A stretch of 5,826 nucleotides of DNA from Synechococcales cyanobacterium 340R_concoct_173_sub (GTDB lineage Bacteria; Cyanobacteriota; Cyanobacteriia; Leptolyngbyales; Leptolyngbyaceae), in contig JANXNM010000663.1 in assembly GCA_025354065.1 (NCBI GenBank), forward strand, positions 1 to 5,826, written 5' to 3'. This document shows, in pieces, positions 1-5,304 of this stretch. The notes below the pieces were generated by a model. That model saw nothing but the letters and a program-made list of their open reading frames with translations, did not search any database and had not been told where the DNA came from. Made by a program: the position numbers and the translations under genes. The number at the start of each line of letters is the position of its first letter. The stretch's first letter is position 1.

Positions 1-1
1 T

Positions 2-1270
2 AATATCAATGCTGTGATGCAGCAATATGACATTGTATTGGCAACTCCAACAATAGGGACGGGAGTTTCAATTGATATTGACAATCATTTTGTGGCGGTC
101 TTTGCTATTTTTAATGGCGTGATGTCGGATACTGAATCCCGTCAAGCCTTGGCACGCGTACGATCGTTGGTGCCGCGCTATATTTGGGTATCAAGTTATG
201 GTTTGGGAAAAATTGGTAATGGTAGTTCTTATTATCGGGAGTTAGTCAGGTCCACTACAAAAGCTGTTCGGTACAATATGATGCTGCTAAGAGAAGTGGA
301 TTTTGATGTCGATCGAGGCACTGATCCAGTCACATTGCGCACTTGGTCAAAAATGGCGGCTCGGGTGAACTTGTCTTTGAATCGCTATCGAATGGAAATG
401 TATCGGGGACTAGAACGAGAGGGCCATAGAATAACAACGGTGACGGATAATCCTATAGAAATTCTGGGGGATGCTTATAGTTTAGAGGCTCAGTATGATT
501 TGCTGATGGGAACGCGAGAAGTTGCAGGGTTTGAATATTTATCTCTTCACCATGATGCTGAGGAAATTGAACATATTTACAACACAATAGCGCAAGTGCG
601 GGAAGAGAATAAGCAGGCAGAGGCAGAGGCTATTGCTGGCTCTATTGAACATTGCCCCGATCAATCTGATTTGCCTATGATGGATCAGCGCTATAGTCAG
701 CGTAAACAGGAATTAAAGGGTCGATATGTGGTGAATGTTACGCCAGATCTTCAAATTAAAGATTCGGAAGGTTGGTATCCCCAATTGCGATTGCATTACT
801 ATTTGATTCACGATCCGCTTTTTGTTCGATTACGCGATCGTAAGCTGTTGGATACGATGTTGCAACAGGGCAATGGGATGTTGGCATTACAGGACGTGAA
901 ATTAATAACGGCTCAAGTTGAAATGCTGAGAGCACTGGACTTAGCAGTGCTGTTTGATCCCGATCGGAGGACGCGCACGACGGATGAGGATATGCAAAGA
1001 TTGTGGGCTATGGTGTTAGCCCATCGTCAGGATATGCGGCTTCTATTTGGGATTAATGTGACTGATAAAACGGCTCCCATGACGGCTATTCAGTCAATTC
1101 TGGCGAAGATGAATTTGCGTATGATTTGCGTATCTCGCGATCGGAATTTGGTGAATGGTTGTCGAGGTGGATTGCGAGTATATAAGTTTGCTACTCCTGA
1201 TGACAATCGGATGGATATTTTCAAACAATGGAAAAATCAAGATATGTTGTGTTTGAAGGCGGCAACGTGA
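2..1270 (+). CDS. Plasmid replication protein, CyRepA1-like, C-terminal part (5' end outside window)
   Basis: The frame is open to the left edge, so the gene starts outside the window; the GTG at 14 is internal. Counting from the first complete codon, residues 14-25 (ATPTIGTGVSID) look like helicase motif V and residues 47-54 (RQALARVR) like the arginine-finger motif VI of a superfamily 2-type helicase. The rest is a long charged region ending in an FKQW-containing tail. Such helicase ends occur in the large cyanobacterial plasmid initiators called CyRepA1, which carry an upstream DUF3854/Toprim-like domain. That domain would lie outside the window, so the assignment rests on the C-terminal part only. 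The expected role is origin unwinding and plasmid replication initiation. CGATCG occurs five times in the gene, in contrast to the AT-rich operon downstream. An unrelated phage or plasmid primase-helicase is possible but less likely. Confidence 0.72.
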   Translation, partial: NINAVMQQYDIVLATPTIGTGVSIDIDNHFVAVFAIFNGVMSDTESRQALARVRSLVPRYIWVSSYGLGKIGNGSSYYRELVRSTTKAVRYNMMLLREVDFDVDRGTDPVTLRTWSKMAARVNLSLNRYRMEMYRGLEREGHRITTVTDNPIEILGDAYSLEAQYDLLMGTREVAGFEYLSLHHDAEEIEHIYNTIAQVREENKQAEAEAIAGSIEHCPDQSDLPMMDQRYSQRKQELKGRYVVNVTPDLQIKDSEGWYPQLRLHYYLIHDPLFVRLRDRKLLDTMLQQGNGMLALQDVKLITAQVEMLRALDLAVLFDPDRRTRTTDEDMQRLWAMVLAHRQDMRLLFGINVTDKTAPMTAIQSILAKMNLRMICVSRDRNLVNGCRGGLRVYKFATPDDNRMDIFKQWKNQDMLCLKAAT

Positions 1271-1288
1271 TGGTTATTTTATGGTTTT

Positions 1289-1294
1289 TTAAAT
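1289..1294. repeat. Left copy of 6-bp direct repeat (candidate target-site duplication)
   Basis: TTAAAT sits directly against the outer edge of the left inverted repeat, and the same six bases in the same orientation follow the right inverted repeat at 5332-5337. This is what a transposition target duplication looks like. The motif is AT-only and short, so the repeat alone is weak evidence, but its exact position at both ends is telling. Confidence 0.6.
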
Positions 1295-1312
1295 CAATAG
1301 TCCGGACAGTTT
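1295..1312 (+). repeat. Left terminal inverted repeat of the cassette
   Basis: The sequence is CAATAGTCCGGACAGTTT. The reverse complement of 5314-5331 is CAATAGTCCGGACAATTT, identical at 17 of 18 positions. Both copies contain the 8-bp palindrome GTCCGGAC, but the match extends well beyond it on both sides and only in the inverted orientation. Similarity stops right after the repeat. Confidence 0.65.
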
Positions 1313-1393
1313 TCTGCTAGGAAATATATCTAAAAAATCTCTCCATCCTTCAAAGTGCTAGCTAGCAAAACAAAACTATGCATCCTTGTAGGA

Positions 1394-1567
1394 TCATCCT
1401 AATTTGAACTCTAGTTTTAGATTGGCGAACATTTTGCCCGTTTCGAGGGTTTTGCCGTAGGCTGCAATGGAGGCTAGCGATATCAGTCCGATGTCCACCT
1501 TATTTTCTTGGTCAATAATCGCGACAGCTTTGTATGGATATAGATTTAGATCAGGAGTAGTAGCAAA
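1394..1567 (-). pseudogene. Decayed coding fragment of unknown family, 57 codons
   Basis: Read on the minus strand, this stretch is open for 57 codons and ends at TGA (1394-1396). A TAA stop lies immediately upstream in frame and there is no plausible start before the internal Met46, so it cannot be a complete gene. The composition looks protein-like: a central segment IIDQENKVDIGLISLASIAA is followed by a regular tail ending in LKLEFKLG. Its base composition is less AT-rich than the adjoining operon leader. I do not recognise the family. It is most simply the 3' end of a gene whose front was lost during assembly of the cassette. A chance open frame remains possible. Confidence 0.4.
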
Positions 1568-1642
1568 TTATGCTTAGTTTTAGGCTATTATTGATAAAAA
1601 AAGACGAAAAGTCGAATATTCTTATTTACACCAAAAAATATC

Positions 1643-1663
1643 TTGACTTTTTCTTGAAAAAGT
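1643..1663 (+). promoter_or_regulatory. Candidate -35 box overlapping an 18-bp palindrome, operon leader
   Basis: TTGACT at 1643-1648 resembles a sigma-70 -35 hexamer and overlaps the perfect inverted repeat ACTTTTTC-TT-GAAAAAGT (1646-1663), 47 bases before the methyltransferase start. A further AAAAAGT follows at 1664-1670. I cannot find a good -10 box at the right spacing, so the promoter call is weak. The palindrome could be an operator for autoregulation of the operon, as is common for restriction-modification genes, or a weak hairpin in the leader. Confidence 0.3.
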
Positions 1664-1709
1664 AAAAAGTTTTGTCATCGCAATTTCAGTAAAACAAGTT
1701 GATTTAAGA

Positions 1710-2900
1710 ATGCAATCATCTCAAAAGCATGAAAAAATGCCGAAATCTAAAGCGCAAAGCAAAAAATTATGCGACAAAAAATGGCTTCTTTCAAAAAAGT
1801 ATAGACACTATTCCTTTAAAGCGAAACAAACTTTAGATATTGTTGATTTATTCTGTGGATGTGGCGGGCTAACATTAGGCGTGGTAGAAGCTTTATATAG
1901 CAATGGCATAGCTGCAAATATTAAGCTTGCAGTTGATAAAAATCTTCATGCTCTAGAAGTTTATAGAAATAATTTTAGATTATCGGATAATGTTGTGCGT
2001 GAGGCAGATGTTAATCAACTTCTATCAGGAAGTTTAGGAGAGATTGCAAATGAAAGTGAAAAAGACCTAATGCAATATCTTAAAAATATTGATATTCTAG
2101 TAGCTGGTCCCCCATGTCAAGGAAACTCCAATCTTAATAACTGGACTAGGGGTAATGATCCTAGAAATCAGCTTTATCTAAAAGTTATCAGATTTGTAGA
2201 GTTAGTTAAGCCTAAGATTGTTATAATTGAAAATGTTGCTACCATAATCCATGACAAAGGTCAGGTGATCGATAAAAGTTTATTTTTTCTAAATAGTATG
2301 GGATATAAAGTAGAACAGTTTTTTATAAAGGCTGTACAAATTGGAATTCCCCAAACAAGGAAACGACATATTCTTCTAGCTATTAAAATGTCAGAGTTTT
2401 CGATCGATAGTCTAATGGAATCAATTGAAGAATCTACTAAATCTTCACTATCAGATTGTATAGATGACTTGATTGATGAATATAAAAACAAAGACGGTGT
2501 ATTCTATACCCCTTCTCAAATGAGCGAGGAAAATATAAAAAGAGTAAATTATTTATTTGACAACGATTTATATGACTTGCCAGATACAGAAAGACCAACC
2601 TGTCATCGAACTAAAAAGCATAAATATAAAGCTGTATATGGTCGGCTTCATTGGGATAAGCCTTCTCCTACAATCACGGGCGGTTTTGGCTCAATGGGAC
2701 AGGGACGGTTTGTTCACCCTTTACGAAGAAGAGTGATTACTGCACATGAAGCTGCAAGAATACAAGGATTTCCAGATTTTTTTGATTTTAGCTTAGTCTC
2801 TACTAGAACTGCGCTCTATGAAATGATTGGCAATGCTGTACCACCTAAAATATCCGCTTCAATTGTAGATTTTCTTATTAAACATGGAGAATTAAACTAA
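1710..2900 (+). CDS. DNA (cytosine-5-)-methyltransferase, Dcm family
   Basis: The protein (396 aa) transfers a methyl group from S-adenosylmethionine to C5 of cytosine in a specific DNA site. The C5-methyltransferase motifs appear in order: I, DIVDLFCGCGGLTLG (43-57), the cofactor loop; IV, GPPCQ (133-137) with catalytic Cys136; VI, ENV (174-176); VIII, QTRKR (215-219); IX, RVITAHEAARIQGFPD (340-355 or so); and X, IGNAVPP (373-379). The region between VIII and the conserved WDKPSPTI segment, where target recognition lies, is short (about 228-305), suggesting a single target. The target cannot be read from sequence. The first 40 residues are Lys-rich. ATG 1710 has only a weak purine-rich leader, and in-frame ATG 1737 (Met10) is an alternative start. 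The stop overlaps the next start (TAATG), indicating translational coupling. The gene is more AT-rich than the replication gene. Confidence 0.95.
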   Translation: MQSSQKHEKMPKSKAQSKKLCDKKWLLSKKYRHYSFKAKQTLDIVDLFCGCGGLTLGVVEALYSNGIAANIKLAVDKNLHALEVYRNNFRLSDNVVREADVNQLLSGSLGEIANESEKDLMQYLKNIDILVAGPPCQGNSNLNNWTRGNDPRNQLYLKVIRFVELVKPKIVIIENVATIIHDKGQVIDKSLFFLNSMGYKVEQFFIKAVQIGIPQTRKRHILLAIKMSEFSIDSLMESIEESTKSSLSDCIDDLIDEYKNKDGVFYTPSQMSEENIKRVNYLFDNDLYDLPDTERPTCHRTKKHKYKAVYGRLHWDKPSPTITGGFGSMGQGRFVHPLRRRVITAHEAARIQGFPDFFDFSLVSTRTALYEMIGNAVPPKISASIVDFLIKHGELN

Positions 2901-3985
2901 TGGCACCAAGCGAATCTGTCAGTCAAATATCTGAAGACAAGAAAGAATTAGCAGAAGAACAAATCCAAAAAGAAAGAAAAGTGGTGGACTATGACACAAG
3001 AGAACCACTTATTGGGGGATTAGTTGAGAAATTCATACGCCCTGAAAATCTAGCAGAAGATGAAAAAGATAATAAAAGAGATATTTATATTCCAGCTTAT
3101 CAAAGGAAGTTCGTCTGGAGCATTGAGAGACAATCAAAATTTATTGAGTCTATTTTGCTGGGATTACCAATTCCATTTATGTTTATGGCTGATATGAAAG
3201 ATGGCAGATTGGAAGTTGTAGATGGCTCTCAGAGGCTTCAAACATTAGATAAATTTGTCAGCAATCAATTAGTTTTAGAAAAGCTTCAGCGCCTTACTCA
3301 TCTCAATGGATTTACGTTTAATGACCTACCTCTTTCCCAACAAAGACGTTTTAGAAATCAACCCATTCGCGTAGTTGTACTCAGTGATAAAGCTACTGAA
3401 GATATTAGAAAAGAAATTTTTGAACGCATTAATACAGGTAGTGATAATCTTAAAGACATGGAAGTCAGAAAAGGAGCGCATCAAGGTCTTTTTTATAATT
3501 TTGTAGAGGAATGTGCAGCTAATCCTAGATTAATTGAATTATGTCCACTCGGCGATTCTAAAGGAAACAGACAAGAACGAGAAGAACTTGTACTGCGATT
3601 TTTTGCATACTCTGAAACTTACTTACAGTTTAAACATCAGGTTAAAGTATTTTTAGATAACTATATGCGTAGTAAGGATAACGGCTTTGAAAAAGAAAAA
3701 TATAAAACCGATTTTTTGAAAATGGTTGATTTTGTTGAAAAGTATTTTCCATATGGATTTCGTAAAGTTAAAAATGCAAAAAGTACACCAAGAGTTAGAT
3801 TTGAAGCTATTTCTGTAGGTGTACATCTTGCTCTGCAAGTTAACCCAGATTTGCTTCCAGCCAGCATGGACTGGTTAGATTCTGAACAGTTTAAAAAGCA
3901 TACTACAAGCGACGCAAGTAACTCTAGTACTAAACTCAGAGATAGAGTTGAATTTGTGAAGAAATCTTTGTTGGGATTAATATGA
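2900..3985 (+). CDS. DUF262 (ParB/GmrS-like) domain protein
   Basis: The N-terminal half (about residues 60-190 of 361) is a DUF262 domain: IPAYQRKFVW (64-73), SKFIESILLGLPIP (79-92), VVDGSQRLQTL (106-116) with the hallmark DGSQR at 108-112, and FERINTGSDNL (174-184). DUF262 has a ParB-like fold with NTPase or nuclease roles in modification-dependent restriction (GmrS, SspE). The C-terminal half is helical and charged, and I see no DUF1524/HNH nuclease motif of the kind found in GmrD or SspE, so this is a stand-alone version. Residues 1-30 are highly charged and possibly coiled coil. The start overlaps the methyltransferase stop by one base, with GGAG at 2886-2889 as a fair ribosome-binding site; the HEPN gene begins one base after its stop. 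By context it is the sensor or motor of the system; this role is inferred. Confidence 0.88.
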   Translation: MAPSESVSQISEDKKELAEEQIQKERKVVDYDTREPLIGGLVEKFIRPENLAEDEKDNKRDIYIPAYQRKFVWSIERQSKFIESILLGLPIPFMFMADMKDGRLEVVDGSQRLQTLDKFVSNQLVLEKLQRLTHLNGFTFNDLPLSQQRRFRNQPIRVVVLSDKATEDIRKEIFERINTGSDNLKDMEVRKGAHQGLFYNFVEECAANPRLIELCPLGDSKGNRQEREELVLRFFAYSETYLQFKHQVKVFLDNYMRSKDNGFEKEKYKTDFLKMVDFVEKYFPYGFRKVKNAKSTPRVRFEAISVGVHLALQVNPDLLPASMDWLDSEQFKKHTTSDASNSSTKLRDRVEFVKKSLLGLI

Positions 3986-3986
3986 A

Positions 3987-4679
3987 ATGAAGGTAATTCT
4001 TAAAAAGTTTAAAGAGCGTGTCATTGAAGTTAATCTATACTTCAAATTCCTCAGTAGTGTTCTCAGTACAGATATTCATTTGCATTCTACATCTACGGGG
4101 ATAGGTCAACCAATAGATGTAGAAGTTCAGAAGATATTAAAAGCAAATTTCTTCCTAATTCTTTATAATTTAATCGAAGCAATTATTAGAGAATCAATTC
4201 AAGAAATATACGATTCAATGGAGCGAGATAAATTGTCATATAAATTGACAAGACCTGAAATACAAAAGATTATGATTAGCCATAAATACAAGCAAATTAG
4301 AGAATCTAGCTCTAAGAGCTTTGTTATGGCAATTGAAAAACTGCTGGCTGATGCCATTGATGATGCCATAGTAAAGCTTGATCCAGATTCAATTCCTATC
4401 TCTGGAAGTCTTGATGCTCAAAAGATTAGAGAGATTGCAAAAATATTTGGATTTTCCGAAACTACGAAGAAGGCTAAACGAGGAGGTGCTGATTTACTTA
4501 TTGTAAAAAACCAGCGTAATTCTCTAGCTCATGGAGTATCAACATTCTCAGAATGTGGGCGGAACTATAATATAAATGAGTTAGAAATAATTAAAGACGA
4601 TGTTATATTTTTTCTTGAAGACATTCTAAAAAATATTAATGCATATATTAATGCGAAAGATTACTGCATCAAAAAATAG
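3987..4679 (+). CDS. HEPN family protein, MAE_28990/MAE_18760-like, putative RNase effector
   Basis: This 230-aa protein is mostly helical. It has the HEPN signature near its C-terminus: RNSLAH (Arg177 to His182), the R-X4-H motif that forms the RNase active site in many HEPN toxins and defence nucleases. Downstream, FSECGRNYNINELE and a final helix fit the MAE_28990/MAE_18760 group, named after Microcystis proteins. An earlier helix carries the acidic NLIEAIIRES (61-70), comparable to the helix packing against the catalytic motif in other HEPN proteins. It is the third gene of the operon, with a one-base gap from DUF262, and no separate promoter is evident. Because the catalytic pair is intact, an active toxin or abortive-infection effector is plausible; a non-catalytic adaptor is the alternative. 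No signal peptide or membrane segment is seen, so it should be cytoplasmic. Confidence 0.85.
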   Translation: MKVILKKFKERVIEVNLYFKFLSSVLSTDIHLHSTSTGIGQPIDVEVQKILKANFFLILYNLIEAIIRESIQEIYDSMERDKLSYKLTRPEIQKIMISHKYKQIRESSSKSFVMAIEKLLADAIDDAIVKLDPDSIPISGSLDAQKIREIAKIFGFSETTKKAKRGGADLLIVKNQRNSLAHGVSTFSECGRNYNINELEIIKDDVIFFLEDILKNINAYINAKDYCIKK

Positions 4680-4690
4680 AGTTAATAGAT

Positions 4691-4708
4691 TTGGGAATAG
4701 GTTCCCAA
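4691..4708 (+). terminator. Hairpin after the operon, possible terminator
   Basis: TTGGGAA-TAGG-TTCCCAA forms a perfect 7-bp stem with a 4-base loop, 11 bases after the HEPN stop. No run of T follows, so it is not a classic intrinsic terminator. It could stabilise the 3' end of the operon transcript or end it inefficiently. Confidence 0.35.
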
Positions 4709-4774
4709 CTTGTACTCCATAAATTCCTATTTAGATCGACTTTTAGCTTTTTTCTGGATTTAATTTCATCTTTT

Positions 4775-5098
4775 ATGCCTCCGCCTATAAATTCTTCTGA
4801 TTTGTCCGACATTCGCTTGATTGCTTCCGATGTTGATGGCACTCTTACCCAAAATGGGAAATTCTCTTCTGATTTCATCTCAACTCTTATCGATTTACAA
4901 TCAGCAGAAATTAAAGTCCTATTGGTGACTGGTCGGTCGGCAGGTTGGGTCAGTGCTTTGGTGAATTATTTACCTGTCGAAGGAGCGATCGCAGAAAATG
5001 GAGGGATATTTTTGCAGCCAAATGGCACTCAAGATTTGCTCTCTTCGGTTCCCAATTTATCTAGACATCGCATTCTCCTAGAAAATACTTTTCAGTAA
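4775..5098 (+). pseudogene. HAD-superfamily phosphatase, 3' truncated
   Basis: From ATG 4775 the frame encodes 107 residues of a Cof-type HAD hydrolase: motif I DVDGT (19-23) with nucleophile Asp19 and acid Asp21, motif II VTGR (51-54) with Thr52, and the ENGG segment (74-77) typical of the Cof/sucrose-phosphatase branch. Family members are usually about 250-280 residues. Here the catalytic Lys (motif III) and the GD-x3-D metal-binding motif IV are missing. The frame ends with a TAA that belongs to an IS66-like element end starting near 5095. The in-frame extension upstream to 4691 lacks family similarity and covers the hairpin, so I reject it as coding. No convincing ribosome-binding site precedes ATG 4775. 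The product should be inactive. Confidence 0.8.
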
Positions 5099-5290
5099 CT
5101 GATCAGGTCAAAAAGAAGGAACTAGACAAAAAGAGGATTACCGCGAAATAAGTTAGCGAGAGAAGCAAGAATATCAAGCTCCTGCTTTCTGAGTGTAGAA
5201 ATATAACCACGAATACGAGCAAAAGCATGAGCGCCCTTGAGCGAACGGAAACAGCCCGAAGTCTTTAACTTCAGTTTAGTCATTCTAGGG
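5095..5290 (-). mobile_element. Remnant of an IS66-family insertion sequence
   Basis: The HAD reading frame breaks at about 5095, where the sequence GTAACTGATCAGG begins. This looks like the outer end of an IS66-type element, 3' of its transposase. Only the last fifty or so codons of the transposase survive; similarity ends near 5285-5290, where the sequence passes into the cassette's right end. The element is therefore a dead relic inside the larger cassette. The exact inner breakpoint is not certain by eye. Confidence 0.5.
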
Positions 5291-5304
5291 AACATTGGGG
5301 TCAT
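5122..5304 (-). pseudogene. IS66-family transposase, C-terminal fragment
   Basis: The 60-codon minus-strand frame contains RMTKLKLKTSGCFRSLKGAH followed by FARIRGYISTLRKQELD and a GNPLF tail, matching the conserved C-terminal end of IS66 transposases (RMxKxxQKxSGxFRS...FxxIRxYxSTxRKxG). The catalytic DDE core, several hundred residues upstream, is absent. The first seven residues (MTPMFPR) do not fit the family and probably come from the cassette end. The apparent ATG at 5302-5304 overlaps the glycosyltransferase stop (ATGA), so the fragment might be translated by reinitiation, but no function is expected. Family assignment is from the recalled consensus. Confidence 0.7.

Larger units (their letters stand above)
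1271..1709. other. Intergenic stretch with element end, decayed fragment and operon leader
   Basis: This 439-base stretch has no intact gene. Its first 24 bases are the old 3' flank of the replication gene and would encode the end of the glycosyltransferase if the inserted element were removed. The element's left inverted repeat starts at 1295. A perfect 12-bp palindrome TGCTAGCTAGCA lies at 1356-1367, and a small hairpin (ATCCT, TGT, AGGAT) at 1382-1394. A decayed minus-strand coding fragment follows at 1394-1567. From about 1570 the sequence becomes strongly AT-rich and forms the leader of the methyltransferase operon. I see no tRNA-like or riboswitch-like fold. Confidence 0.6.

Noticed and set aside
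1295..1312. Idea that the GTCCGGAC palindrome alone explains the two matching sites
   Set aside because: An 8-bp palindrome would match in both orientations, but the 17/18 match exists only in the inverted orientation and is bordered by a direct repeat at both ends.
2261..2491. Minus-strand open frame of 76 codons
   Set aside because: Lies wholly inside the methyltransferase gene, whose motifs are continuous through it; Ser/Ile-rich product of AT-rich antisense, no family resemblance.
1710..2900. Idea that the methyltransferase is the cyanobacterial CGATCG (HIP1-core) enzyme
   Set aside because: Target cannot be read from sequence, and its coupling to DUF262 and HEPN genes argues for a defence role rather than the solitary housekeeping enzyme.
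3653..3867. Two overlapping minus-strand frames of 61 and 68 codons
   Set aside because: Antisense to the DUF262 gene, in two different frames, with low-complexity Phe/Ser/Lys-rich products.
4691..4774. N-terminal extension of the HAD frame from a TTG start
   Set aside because: Starts in the hairpin, lacks family similarity, and ATG 4775 gives the normal distance to motif I.
4669..4878. Minus-strand frame of 69 codons
   Set aside because: Antisense to the HAD gene start including motif I, and crosses the hairpin; no recognisable features.
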